Source of the DNA: CAVYWD01 sp963772225
Lineage (GTDB): Bacteria; Myxococcota; Myxococcia; Myxococcales; UBA5297
NCBI GenBank assembly: GCA_963772225.1
Contig: CAVYWD010000003.1
Coordinates: 496,001 to 560,000, forward strand
DNA: 64,000 nt
Direction of reading: 5' to 3'
Shown here piece after piece: positions 8,072-16,856 of the stretch; position 1 is the stretch's first letter, and each line of letters begins with the position of its first letter. The notes under the pieces are model-generated. The model was not told the DNA's origin. It searched no databases and was given only the letters and a program-made list of their open reading frames with translations. Position numbers and translations under genes: made by a program.

Positions 8072-9302
8072 ATGGCACATCGAATGACGGTCGGCGCCGC
8101 CCTGCTCGCGGCGGCCCTTTCGGCGACAGCCGAGGCGCAGACGCCGTCGAGCGCGCCCTCCGCGGCGGAATCGGGCTCGCCTCCGCCGCCGGATTCTCTC
8201 GTCGCCGGGAACCGCGGGGTATGACCCGGACGAAGGGTTCCGTCTCAAATCCAAGGATGGCAGCTACTCGCTGGGCATCGCCATGCGGGCGGCCCTGAAG
8301 TTCGAGCCGGCATGGACCGACGGCACGCGCCAGCCCGACGGCTTCCTGGCGTTCGTGCGCCCCATCCTCCGCGGGAATCTGTTCAAGCCGTGGTTTGGCT
8401 TCCTGGTGTCGACGGAGCTGTCGGAAGGCACGCCCTTCCTGCTCGACGCGTATTTCACGGTGGAGCCGTGGCAGGCGTTCGGGCTCTGCTTCGGGCAGCA
8501 GGGGACGCCCGTCTCGCGCCACGAGTCGTTCGGCCCGCACCAGATCTTCTTTCCGGATTATGCATCGGTCGCCAGCTATTTCTGGTCTGGCCGCGAGAAG
8601 GGGCTGACCCTGTACGGGAAAGTCGCGGGAGAGCGGCTCGAATACTACGCCGGCGTCTACGGCGGCTCTCCGCTGGCCCAGCCTGAGAATGAGCCCTTCA
8701 ATTACGTCGTCGAAGGGCGCGTCACCTTCAGCCCGCTGGGCCCGGTCAATTCTACCGAAATCCCGTTCACGCCAGACGGCGGGCCGCTTCCGCCCCGGCT
8801 TTCGCTCACCGCGCAGAGTTATCACGGCAAGCTTCATACGGTCGTCGAGAACTTCAATCCGACGAACAGCATCCTCACGCCCATCCCGTCCTTGGTGACG
8901 CAGGTCATGACCATGGCAGGCGGCGATCTGTGGCTTCAGGGTGGGCCGGTCATCGTCTTCGGCGAGCTCTACTGGCGGCGGCTGGGGCCCGCCGAAGGCG
9001 CGGCGCGGTCCTCCTCGCTGGGCGCCTGGGGCGAGGTCGTCCTCAATGCCTACCGAAACATCATTGGCGTCGGCGCCCGCGTGAGCTGGATCGATCCGAA
9101 CCTGGACCTCTCGGACGATCAGGTGGTCGAGCTCGAGGCGCAAGTGGCGTGGTTCATTCATGCGCCCAATATCGTGCTGAAAGGGCGCTATGCCTGGCTC
9201 CGCCAGCAGTCGCCCGGTGAGCAGAGCCTCGGCACCTTCCAGCTGCCCTTTGCCGCGGGCACCTCCAACGTCGCCACCCTGCAGATGACCTTGGCCTTTT
9301 GA
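8072..9302 (+). pseudogene. Phosphate-selective-porin-like outer-membrane protein, frameshifted
   Basis: The signal peptide (MAHRMTVGAALLAAALSATA, ATG 8072) is in one frame and stops at 8219-8224. The mature barrel follows in the frame one base over, from about 8205 (AGYDPDEGFRLKSKDGSYSL) to 9302. The barrel part alternates aromatic and hydrophobic strands and ends in Phe, as outer-membrane porins do, and it resembles OprO/OprP-type porins. A single-base indel near 8170-8220 explains the split. It could be a true mutation or a sequencing error. If intact, the product would import anions such as phosphate; that is family-level inference. Confidence 0.65.
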
Positions 9303-9324
9303 TGCCAGCGGGGCGGCGGCGGGC

Positions 9325-10104
9325 GTGCGGAGCCGGCTCCCCTTCATCAACCACGCCACCGTCCTCGTCCAACAGGACGGGCTCAACCTCCTGACCGACC
9401 CCATCTATCGGAGCGCGCCTCGCCGGTGGGCTTCGCCGGGCCGGGCCGCGCCCGCCCGGGATCCGCTTCGAGGACCTGCCGCCCGTCGACGCCGTGCTCA
9501 TCAGCCACAACCACTGCGACCCCCTCGACGTGCCCACACCGAGGCGCCTCCAGCGCGAGCACCGGCCCGCGCTTCGTCGTCCCCCTCGGTATCGGCGCGG
9601 TCCTCGAGCGCGCCGGCATCCGGGGCGGCATGGAGCTCGACTGGCGGGAGGACGCGCCCGGCCAAAGTCCGGGTCGTCGCCGTGCCCGCGCAGCACTTTT
9701 CCGGCCGCGTCCTCTTCGACCGCGCAGCGAATCTCTGGGCCGGCGACGTCGTCCGCGGGCCGGCCGGCGCCACCTGCTTCGCCGGCGACACCGGGGTCGG
9801 GCCTCACTTCGCCGAGATCGCCCGGCGCTTGGGGAAGGTGTGCCTCGCGCTGCTGCCCATGGGCGTGTTCCAACCCCGCTGGTTCATGGCGCTCGTCCAC
9901 CTCTCGCCGGACGAGGCCGTGCAGGCCGCGCGCGTGCTCGGCGCCGGCACTTCGGTGGCCATACACTTCGGCACCTTTCGCTTGGCGGACGACGGGCAGG
10001 ACGCGCCCGTGACCCTGTTGAATCGCGCGCTTCGGTCCTCCCGGCCCGAGCCCCTCCGCTTCTGGGCGCTCGGCTTCGGCGAGGGGCGCGACGTGCCCCC
10101 TTAA
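9325..10104 (+). pseudogene. NAPE-PLD/UlaG-like MBL-fold hydrolase, multiply frameshifted
   Basis: Pieces of one MBL-fold protein lie in successive frames. These are FINHATVLVQ...LLTDPIYRSAPR, then GFAGPGRARP, then EDLPPVDAVLISHNHCDPLD, then RFVVPLGIGAVLERAGIRG, then KVRVVAVPAQHFSGR through to the end. The order matches NAPE-PLD-like hydrolases. At least four frame changes are needed, and the zinc motif reads SHNHCDPLD where the family has SHNHYDHLD, so one metal His is replaced by Pro. It is most likely a decayed gene, unless local base calling is poor, since the adjacent porin is also frameshifted. Confidence 0.65.
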
Positions 10105-10434
10105 GCTCCAACCCGGTCGTGACGAAGACCTCATTGAGCGAGGAGAGGAGCCCCGCCAGGGGCTCGGACCTGCTCACCACGTCGGGCCTGCCCTCCGAGG
10201 CCTACGGCTCGACGCGACCATGCACCCGAGTCCTGGCTCTCAAGCGCGGGCGGCACCTGATAACGGGGTGCCGCCCGCGCGCGATTGTCCGGCGCCAACC
10301 CAATTCCCAAAGGCAGAAAGCCCATGAAAAATTCGCCGTCCTGAGGTACAGGACCTTGGGCGAGCCCTCGCCCGGCGCGAGTGGCTTTCGCGGGCGGACC
10401 ACAACATCGTTGACTTTCCATGGAGGGAGTCGCC
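10105..10434. other. Enolase upstream region
   Basis: A 330-bp gap with no supported gene. It contains a strong hairpin at 10244-10280 and, nearer the gene, the least GC-rich stretch of the neighbourhood (around 10300-10340), where the enolase promoter is most likely. No exact -35/-10 pair was convincing. Confidence 0.5.
10244..10280. promoter_or_regulatory. Perfect 14-bp inverted repeat upstream of enolase
   Basis: GCGCGGGCGGCACC (10244-10257) pairs perfectly with GGTGCCGCCCGCGC (10267-10280) around a 9-nt loop. There is no T-run on either side, so a simple intrinsic terminator is unlikely. It may end the upstream transcript, act as an operator, or be part of a repeat. Confidence 0.5.
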
Positions 10435-11721
10435 ATGAGCCGCATCGTTCGCGTCGTCGGTCGAGAGATCCTGGATTCGCGCGGCAACCCAACGGTCGAG
10501 GCGGAGGTCGAGCTGGAGAGCGGCGCGCGGGGGACGGGCGCGGTGCCGTCGGGCGCCTCCACCGGCGAGAACGAGGCCCTCGAGCTGCGCGACGGCGACA
10601 AGGCGCGCTACCAGGGCAAGGGCTGCACCAAAGCCGCGGCGAACATCAACGGCCCCCTCGCCGAGGTGGCCATCGGACTGGAAGGCGTGGACCTCGCCGG
10701 CCTCGACCGCGCGATGATCGACCTGGACGGCACGCCGACCAAGGCGAAGCTCGGCGCCAACGCCATCCTCGCGGTCTCCATGGCCGCCGCGCGCGCCGGG
10801 GCGGTCGAGACCGGGCAGCCGCTCTACCGCTACCTGGGCGGCTCGGGGGCGGTGACCTTGCCCGTGCCCATGATGAACATCCTCAACGGCGGCGCCCACG
10901 CCGACAACACGCTTGACCTGCAGGAGTTCATGGTCATGCCGGTCGGCGCGCCCAACTTCCGGGAGGCGCTGCGCTGGGGCGCCGAAGTCTTCCACGCGCT
11001 CAAGGGGCTGCTCAAGGGCGCGGGGCTCACCACCGCGGTGGGCGACGAGGGCGGCTTCGCGCCGAATTTGAAGACCCACGAAGAGGCGCTGGAGTTCATC
11101 CTCAAGGCCATCGAGAAGGCGGGGCTGAAGCCCGGCAGCCAGGTGGCCATCGCCCTCGACCCCGCGTCCAGCGAGTTCTTCGAGGGCGGCAAGTACGTCT
11201 TCAAGAAGGGCGACAAGAGCGCGCGCAGCGCCGAGCAGATGGTGGAGTACTGGGCCGCCTGGGCTCAGAAATATCCCATCGTCTCCCTCGAGGACGGCAT
11301 GGCCGAGGGCGACTGGGCCGGCTGGAAGCGGCTCACCGACAGGCTGGGCGACAAGGTGCAGCTGGTGGGCGACGACCTCTTCGTGACGAACCCCAAGTTC
11401 CTGCGGCGCGGCATCGACGAGGGCGTGGCCAACGCCATCCTCATCAAGCTCAACCAGATCGGCTCGGTCTCCGAGACCTTGGAGACCATCAACCTGGCGC
11501 GCGACGCGGGCTACCGCTGCATCATCTCCCACCGCTCCGGCGAGACCGAGGACAGCTTCATCGCCGACCTCGCCGTGGCGACCAACGCCGGGGAGATCAA
11601 GACGGGCTCCGCCTCGCGGTCCGACCGCATCGCCAAGTACAACCAGCTCCTGCGCATCGAGGAGGAGCTCGGGGCGACGGCCCGGTTTGGGACGGTGGGG
11701 CGCATCGGCAAGCGGCGGTAG
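10435..11721 (+). CDS. eno: Enolase (phosphopyruvate hydratase)
   Basis: A 428-aa protein of normal enolase length. It catalyses 2-phosphoglycerate to phosphoenolpyruvate in glycolysis and gluconeogenesis, as a cytosolic Mg-dependent dimer or octamer. Recognisable blocks are REILDSRGNPTVE at the N-terminus, PSGASTGENEALELRDGD, NILNGGAHADNTLDLQEFM, SLEDGMAEGDW, and the signature SHRSGETE at residues 365-372. ATG 10435 follows GGAGGGAG and was chosen over the in-frame ATG at 10420, which lies within that Shine-Dalgarno. Confidence 0.97.
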   Translation: MSRIVRVVGREILDSRGNPTVEAEVELESGARGTGAVPSGASTGENEALELRDGDKARYQGKGCTKAAANINGPLAEVAIGLEGVDLAGLDRAMIDLDGTPTKAKLGANAILAVSMAAARAGAVETGQPLYRYLGGSGAVTLPVPMMNILNGGAHADNTLDLQEFMVMPVGAPNFREALRWGAEVFHALKGLLKGAGLTTAVGDEGGFAPNLKTHEEALEFILKAIEKAGLKPGSQVAIALDPASSEFFEGGKYVFKKGDKSARSAEQMVEYWAAWAQKYPIVSLEDGMAEGDWAGWKRLTDRLGDKVQLVGDDLFVTNPKFLRRGIDEGVANAILIKLNQIGSVSETLETINLARDAGYRCIISHRSGETEDSFIADLAVATNAGEIKTGSASRSDRIAKYNQLLRIEEELGATARFGTVGRIGKRR

Positions 11722-11740
11722 GCCTCCTCACCCCCCCCAA

Positions 11741-11766
11741 CCCCCTCCCCGCTTGCGGGGAGGGGG
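11741..11766 (+). terminator. GC hairpin downstream of enolase
   Basis: CCCCCTCCCCGC (11741-11752) pairs with GCGGGGAGGGGG (11755-11766), making a very stable stem 20 bp after the enolase stop. There is no T-tract after it, so termination is plausible but unproven. Such C/G blocks are also common as dispersed intergenic sequence in GC-rich genomes. Confidence 0.4.
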
Positions 11767-11798
11767 CGAAGGGGGAGAGGCCTCGTCTGGGGCTCTAG

Positions 11799-11974
11799 AG
11801 CACCGAATGGCTTGAAAAGCCTTCTGCGACGCGCATTTGATGCCCGCGGCGCGAAGCCTCATCGACCGCGCTGGTCTCGCTGCCCTAAAGCAGCGCTACG
11901 TTGCAAAGCTCCTCCGCTTCCCGCCTCAGCGACGCAACCGCGCGTCTCGCAACGGCTTCCAAGCCATTCGGGCT
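11799..11974. mobile_element. MITE-like non-autonomous element, copy 2
   Basis: A 176-bp element flanked on both sides by CTAG (11795-11798 and 11975-11978). The ends AGCACCGAATGGCTTGAAAA and, on the other strand, AGCCCGAATGGCTTGGAA are inverted repeats with one base missing from the right end. The interior closely follows the copy at 1044-1218, for instance both have GCGACGCGCA and CGCGTCTCGCAACG. The ends match the IS at 45372-47119. It sits between two convergent genes and has no ORF of its own. Confidence 0.75.
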
Positions 11975-12024
11975 CTAGGCGAGCTCGGGAGTCGCAAGAA
12001 GGCTCGCTGCGCGCCCGGCCCGCG

Positions 12025-12501
12025 TCACGAGCCGTCGGGCAGCCGGACGAGGCGCTCCATGTGCAGCGCCTTCTGGCCGCCTTCGTAGGTCCCGAAGTCG
12101 CCGTCCAGCAGCTCGAAGCCGCAGCTCTCGAAGAGGTGGCGCGCCCGGGCGTTGGTGTGCGCGACCGAGAGCCGGACGGCGTTGATGGGCGAGCGCTCCG
12201 AGGCCTCCTCGCAGAACTGCAGCGCGTGCTGCAGGAGCATCCGCCCGATGCCCTGGTCCTGGTGGTCGGGCGCCACGGCGATGGCGAGCACGTCTCCTAT
12301 CAGATGCTGCTTCTCGCGGAAGAAGGCGAGCATCAGGTACCCGGTGGGGCCGAGCTCATTCTCGGAGACGAACGTCATCACGCCGGGCACCCGGAACCAG
12401 CGGGGCAAGAGCGGCCGGTAGTCGCCGTAGAGCGCGAAGACCTCCCCCGCGATCTCGCGCACGAAGTCTTCGTCCTCTGGCCTGGCCGAGCGAATTCGCA
12501 T
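12025..12501 (-). CDS. GNAT family N-acetyltransferase
   Basis: A 158-aa protein. It starts MRIRSARPEDEDFVREIAG, the usual first strand and helix of GNAT enzymes. The acetyl-CoA-binding segment is at LAIAVAPDHQDQGIGRMLL (V/I-x-P-x-x-Q-x-x-G-I/L-G/A type), and the C-terminal NARARHLFESCGFE is the typical motif B region. The acceptor substrate is unknown. ATG 12501 follows AAAGGGACC; the longer upstream frame overlaps another promoter region and has no support. It is divergent from 12633. Confidence 0.85.
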   Translation of the reverse strand: MRIRSARPEDEDFVREIAGEVFALYGDYRPLLPRWFRVPGVMTFVSENELGPTGYLMLAFFREKQHLIGDVLAIAVAPDHQDQGIGRMLLQHALQFCEEASERSPINAVRLSVAHTNARARHLFESCGFELLDGDFGTYEGGQKALHMERLVRLPDGS

Positions 12502-12632
12502 GGTCCCTTTCGAAATCGTGCCCTCCGGCGCCTGCGGTCTCAAGTTTTTGTGCGCCGCGATGGGCCTCGGGAGCCGCGGGCCGGTGTAAGCTTGCCCAGC
12601 GCGAAGCCTGACTCTCCCGAGGTCGTTTCCCC

Positions 12633-13562
12633 ATGCAACGCGAGCCGCTTCTGAGCCTTCTGTTCTGTGCAGTGCTGTCCGCCAGCCCGGCCCTCGCCAA
12701 GCCCCCGGAGCCCGCGAAGCGCGCCCCCGCGGAGCCAAGCTTCGCCTACGTGGTGCCCGACGGTTCGCCCGGCGAGGGCTGCGAGGGGGCGTGCCTCAAG
12801 GCCCTCGCGGCGCGGCTCCGTGGCCGTCCGGGCGTGCGCCGGGCCACCGTGCAGGGGAGCGAGGTCCAGCTGGAGATCCTGCCCGGCGCCTTCAAGCTGG
12901 ACACGGCCGCCAGAGGCCTCACGGGCATGAAGGTGGAGATGCGCGCCCCCTATAAGGCGATCGAGCTGCGCTTCACCGGCTCGGCGCCGTTTCCTCCGGC
13001 CACGCGGATCGAAGACCAGGTGCTCATCGTCGAGCTCGGCGAGGAGCTCAGGGGCGCCGTCGAGGCCGCGGTCAACTTCAAGCTCGCCACGCGCATGAAG
13101 TGCGGCGGCCGACTCGATGGCGCCGAGGAGAACGAGGCGCTGCTCACGCGCTTCGAGCTGGAGAAGCGGCCGCTGTCCGCCATGGTGCCGGTCATGGCCG
13201 AGGCCGACCTCGACGGAGACCGCCGGCCCGACCTGTACCTGCGCCTCGAGGGCCTGCCGGAGGTGGTCATCTTCAACCGGATCAAGGGGCTCAAGGCCGT
13301 CGCGGTCACGCCGGCGCCGTCCATCCTGGAGGACATCCCGCGCTGTGACCAGTCGCCCCTGCGCTTCGCCCGGCCGGTGGCGAAGGCGAAGGTCCGATGC
13401 AGCGCCGCCACGCCCGCGCACGCCGGCGACGCCGTCGAGCGCGCCGAGGCCGATGGCTCGAAGGAGCTCTTACTCTGGGACGCCAGCGGCGGGTTCGCCA
13501 CGTGCGAGCCCTTCGCCGAAGGCGGGCTGCCCGCGCCGAAAGGCGCGGAGAAGCCGCAGTAA
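12633..13562 (+). CDS. Secreted hypothetical protein
   Basis: A 309-aa protein with a Sec signal peptide (cleavage near SASPALA-K, about residue 23). After it comes a segment with GEGCEGACLKALAARLRG and GVRRATVQGSEVQLEILPG, which has the beta-alpha-beta pattern of heavy-metal-associated-like folds. That is only a resemblance. An EADLDGDRRPDLYLRL stretch near residue 190 looks like an Asp-rich FG-GAP-like calcium loop. GAGGTCG precedes the start. It lies 21 bp upstream of the next lipoprotein gene, probably in the same operon. Confidence 0.65.
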   Translation: MQREPLLSLLFCAVLSASPALAKPPEPAKRAPAEPSFAYVVPDGSPGEGCEGACLKALAARLRGRPGVRRATVQGSEVQLEILPGAFKLDTAARGLTGMKVEMRAPYKAIELRFTGSAPFPPATRIEDQVLIVELGEELRGAVEAAVNFKLATRMKCGGRLDGAEENEALLTRFELEKRPLSAMVPVMAEADLDGDRRPDLYLRLEGLPEVVIFNRIKGLKAVAVTPAPSILEDIPRCDQSPLRFARPVAKAKVRCSAATPAHAGDAVERAEADGSKELLLWDASGGFATCEPFAEGGLPAPKGAEKPQ

Positions 13563-13583
13563 ACCCAACCCGCGGGCCCGCAT

Positions 13584-14711
13584 ATGAGCGCCTCCCATTG
13601 CCTTGAGCTTCGCTGGACCCTCGCCGCGGTCGCCGCGTGCCTGGCCGCGGCCTGCGGTCAGGGCAAGACGGTGGCGACCCTGCCCCCGGGCTTCCGGCAG
13701 GACACCTTCGACCAGGAGGCGGCTTCCAAAATCGACGTGCTCTGGGTCATCGACAACTCCGCGTCCATGAAGAGCGTCCAGGACGAGCTCGCGACCAGCC
13801 TGACCCGCTTCATGGACACCTTCAGCCGGGGGCTCGTGGACTACCGCATCGCGGTGACGACCACCGACGTCTTCAACGACCAGGGCGAGTTCGTGAGCGT
13901 CCCGCCGGTCATCGACCCGAGCCTCGCGGACCCGGTCTACCAGTTCCAGAAGAGCGTCCAGGTCGGCACGCAGGGCAACGGCCACGAGGAGGCGTTCGAG
14001 GCGGCGCGCCTGGCCATCGCGCGGGAGACGGTGAGCGCCTCCGCGGTGCTCGAGCAGCGCGACGCCTGCCTCGCCGGGTGCGCGGGGGGCACGCAGGCCT
14101 GCCGCGACGACTGCACCAGCCGTTACGAGCCGCGCTTCATGCGCCCCGACGCCCACCTCTACCTCGTCTTCGTGTCCGACGAGGACGAGCAGAGCGCCGG
14201 CGAGGTGCGCTACTTCCAGAGGTTCTTCGAGGGCGCGCTGGGCCCGGGCAACGAGGGCTCGGTGGCGGTGGCCGCCATCTGCGGCGATGTGCCCGCGCCG
14301 CCGTGCAGCGCCAAGCCGGGGGTGCGCTATGCCGCCCTCGCGGCCGCCACCGGGGGCATCACCGCCTCCATCTGCGACTCCACGTTCGACAGCCACCTCC
14401 AGTTGCTGGCGCTCGATGCGGCCGGGCTGAAGCACAAGTTCGCGCTCACGGCGGTGCCGGACCCCGCGACGCTCGCGGTGGAGGTGCGCTACCGCTGCGA
14501 CACGGTGCGCACCGACCTCCACTGCGCGTCGGTGGACGACGGCTGCGCGGGGAAGCCGGCCGACGAGCGCGCGCTGATCTGCACGCCTTTGCAAGGGGAC
14601 GCAGACGGGGTCAGCTTCGAGGCGGCGACGAACTCGCTCTTCTTCCAGGGCGCGTCGGTGCCCGGCCTGCGCAGCGAGGTGGTGGCGAGCTACCAGGCAT
14701 CCGCGGACTAA
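13584..14711 (+). CDS. VWFA-domain-like lipoprotein
   Basis: A 375-aa exported protein with a lipobox-like LAAAC (Cys24). The segment KIDVLWVIDNSASMKSVQD contains a DxSxS MIDAS signature (DNSAS) of von Willebrand factor A domains, which bind divalent metal and protein ligands. A Cys-rich insert (CLAGCAGGTQACRDDC) and a LYLVFVSDEDEQS strand follow. The MIDAS indicates a surface adhesion or sensing role, but the ligand is unknown. It probably forms an operon with 12633. Confidence 0.7.
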   Translation: MSASHCLELRWTLAAVAACLAAACGQGKTVATLPPGFRQDTFDQEAASKIDVLWVIDNSASMKSVQDELATSLTRFMDTFSRGLVDYRIAVTTTDVFNDQGEFVSVPPVIDPSLADPVYQFQKSVQVGTQGNGHEEAFEAARLAIARETVSASAVLEQRDACLAGCAGGTQACRDDCTSRYEPRFMRPDAHLYLVFVSDEDEQSAGEVRYFQRFFEGALGPGNEGSVAVAAICGDVPAPPCSAKPGVRYAALAAATGGITASICDSTFDSHLQLLALDAAGLKHKFALTAVPDPATLAVEVRYRCDTVRTDLHCASVDDGCAGKPADERALICTPLQGDADGVSFEAATNSLFFQGASVPGLRSEVVASYQASAD

Positions 14712-14876
14712 AGGCCCCACGCCGAGTCGCCCCTCGCGGCCCAGTTCCCTCGGCCGATCTTCACGTCGGCCTGGACCGAGCCCGGAAGGGCGCGCGCTGC
14801 CTGAGCGAGAAGAGTTTCCCCTCGAGCAACGCAAGGATCACCCGGGCGTCACCGCGGCCAGGCAGCTTCGGGGCCC

Positions 14877-15374
14877 ATGAGACACGGGGTTCTCCTGGCC
14901 GTCTTGCTGAGCGCTGCGCCGCCTCTGGACGCCGGGCTCACGCCGGTCTTCGCCGTCGACAAGAGCTCGAACCGGAACCAGGTCGTCTACGCGCTCGCGC
15001 TCGACGCCAACTGCGCCTTCCGCTCGGAAAACCCGGTGCACGTCTATTGGCGGATGCGCGAGCGGGGTGAGCAAGAGACCGAGGGGTTGCTCGACCTGGA
15101 GCAGCCCGTCGTCGGGCTGGGCGCCCAGGAGATCACCGAGCGCCGCCCCGACGGCGGGACAGTCGTGGCGGCCATCCGCGCGATGCCCAAGCGGCCGCTC
15201 GCCTTCACCGCGCGCCGCTCGGGCGAGCGATGCGAGGTCTTCGCCTCGACCTCCATCGACGGGCGCGACGCGGTCCTCCAGCGCGTCTACGCCAAGGTGT
15301 GGCTGTTCGGCGTCCAGTACGTCGCGCTCGAGGGGCTGGCCGATGGAGGCCCCGTCGCGGAGATTCTTCGATGA
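14877..15374 (+). CDS. DUF4833-like secreted protein
   Basis: A 165-aa protein with an N-terminal signal peptide. The mature region runs VFAVDKSSNRNQVVYALALD, then VHVYWRMRERGEQETE. This pattern (K-S-x-N-x-N-x-V-Y, then the W-R-M block) matches my recollection of the DUF4833 family. The biochemical role of that family is unknown. The gene ends just before the LysE-like gene on the same strand. Confidence 0.65.
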   Translation: MRHGVLLAVLLSAAPPLDAGLTPVFAVDKSSNRNQVVYALALDANCAFRSENPVHVYWRMRERGEQETEGLLDLEQPVVGLGAQEITERRPDGGTVVAAIRAMPKRPLAFTARRSGERCEVFASTSIDGRDAVLQRVYAKVWLFGVQYVALEGLADGGPVAEILR

Positions 15375-15426
15375 GGGGCGATGCGCGGCTCGCCCTTTCG
15401 TTCGGGCGGCAGGGGAGGGGGCGACG

Positions 15427-16053
15427 ATGAGCTTTCAGGCGTTGGCCGTGGGCGCGGCGACAGGCTTCCTGGGCGCCATCCCGCCTGGCCCCGCGAGCCT
15501 CGCGGTGGCGGGGCACGCAGCCTCCGGGCAATCGCGCCGCGCCGTGGCCGTGGGACTGGGCAGCGCGCTGGTCGACCTCATGCTCTGCGCGGCCATCGCC
15601 ATGGGCGCCGGGCCGGTGCTCGCTCGCCTGACGGACGCGCCGTGGGTCCGGGCGTCGCTGGCTGGCCTGTACGCGCTCATGGGGGCCGTGCTGCTCGCCC
15701 AAGCCCTTCGGCGCAGAAGCACTCCCGCACTGCAGCCGGCGGCGCGCTCGCGCGACGGCTTCGCGGGCGGGATGCTCCGCGCCATCGCCAACCCGAGCCT
15801 GGCCGCCAACTGGAGCCTGGTCGTCGCGGGGCTGGGCGCGGCGGGCCTTCTCCCCAAGGGCGCGCTCGCCGGGCTCGCGTTCGCGGTGGGGGTCGGGCTG
15901 GGGAGCGGAAGCTGGTTCTCGGCGCTCGCGCGCATCGTGACGCGCGCCCAGGGAGCGCGCCTCGCCGCGTGGATGCGAGCCGCGGGCGCGGCCGTGGGCT
16001 TGTTGCTCTTGCTGGGCGGCGGCGCGGCGACGGTGCGCGCGCTCCTGTCCTGA
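15427..16053 (+). CDS. LysE/RhtB family exporter
   Basis: A 208-aa membrane protein with about six hydrophobic segments. The early LGAIPPGPASLAVAGHA stretch matches the PPGP signature of LysE/RhtB amino-acid exporters, and ANPSLAANWSLV is the equivalent of the family N-P motif in the second half. The exported substrate, probably an amino acid or derivative, cannot be told from sequence. GGAGGG precedes the ATG, and the gene follows the DUF4833-like gene closely. Confidence 0.75.
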   Translation: MSFQALAVGAATGFLGAIPPGPASLAVAGHAASGQSRRAVAVGLGSALVDLMLCAAIAMGAGPVLARLTDAPWVRASLAGLYALMGAVLLAQALRRRSTPALQPAARSRDGFAGGMLRAIANPSLAANWSLVVAGLGAAGLLPKGALAGLAFAVGVGLGSGSWFSALARIVTRAQGARLAAWMRAAGAAVGLLLLLGGGAATVRALLS

Positions 16054-16339
16054 GGGATCGCCGAGGCCTTTGAGCCGCGGCCGAGTCGGTCGCGGCTCGT
16101 CGAGGAGCCCCAGGGAAGAGAGCCTTCGACTCGTGTGGCGGCTGAGCGAGCGCAGTTTGGCCATCGCCGCCGAGGTCAAGCCGAGGTCAAAAAGAGTGCC
16201 GCGGAGATGGGCAAGAGCACCCAGGTCCTTAGCGTCGATGGCGTTGAGCTCCGGGCGCTGGCCAAGCCGGCCCAGAAGCTCGTCGTGGGCGGTGCGCGCG
16301 CTCTAGGCCTGAGGCGCCGTCGAGGCCTTGGGCCGCGGT
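16054..16339. other. Intergenic sequence, nothing recognised
   Basis: About 290 bp between the LysE-type gene and the terminator of the leftward small secreted-protein gene. A minus-strand frame (about 16080-16300) has protein-like composition but no start and no recognised homology. Confidence 0.45.
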
Positions 16340-16388
16340 CCCGAAAAAGCAGTCCCCCTCCTCCCGGCTTGGGCGGGCGGAGGGGGAC
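16340..16388 (-). terminator. Rho-independent terminator for the 16420-16710 gene
   Basis: GTCCCCCTCC (16352-16361) pairs with GGAGGGGGAC (16379-16388). Read on the minus strand, the stem is followed by CTGCTTTTTCGG, giving the T-run expected of an intrinsic terminator 32 bp after the gene's stop. Confidence 0.75.
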
Positions 16389-16419
16389 GAGCGCGCTTCG
16401 GCGAGCGCTTCGACTTCGC

Positions 16420-16710
16420 TCAGCGGCGGCCGGTCGGCGCCGAGTGGTATCCCCACCGGCGGTCCGACTCACCGCGGCGCTCGGCGTGCCAGCGGTCGAA
16501 GCGCCCCTGCTCCGCGCGCGAGGGGGGCGCGGCGTAGAAGCGGCCCCGAGCGGGACCGAGCTCGCGGGGCTCGCGCGCGGGCATGGCCCGGGGCGCGAAC
16601 GTGTGCGGCGGAGGCGTGCGGGGCTCGCGCTCCGGAGAGGCGGACGCGCTGGCGGGGAGGGCGGCGGCGGCGACGACGGCGGCAATGAGGCGGCGGGCGA
16701 TGCGGTTCAT
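16420..16710 (-). CDS. Small secreted hypothetical protein
   Basis: A 96-aa protein with a clear signal peptide (MNRIARRLIAAVVAAAALPA, cleavage near ASASA). The mature part is short, Arg/Pro-rich and polar, with RFDRWHAERRGESDRRWGYH near the end. It has a strong GGAGG Shine-Dalgarno and its own terminator, so it is a real monocistronic gene. I do not recognise the family. Confidence 0.7.
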   Translation of the reverse strand: MNRIARRLIAAVVAAAALPASASASPEREPRTPPPHTFAPRAMPAREPRELGPARGRFYAAPPSRAEQGRFDRWHAERRGESDRRWGYHSAPTGRR

Positions 16711-16856
16711 GATTTCCTCCGGTGTGTTGCGACGACAGGAGGGACGGCCGGCGCCGGCCGCGATTCAGCGCCGAATCGTGAAGAAACGTGAACGGCGCGA
16801 GGCCCTTGAAATCGGGCTTCATTTCGCTCGCTCGCGGTCCGAGGTAGCGTAGGGCC

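Noticed and set aside
16080..16300. Minus-strand open frame with protein-like composition after the LysE gene
   Set aside because: No start codon with a ribosome site, a stop immediately upstream, and it continues as a shadow of real plus-strand genes.
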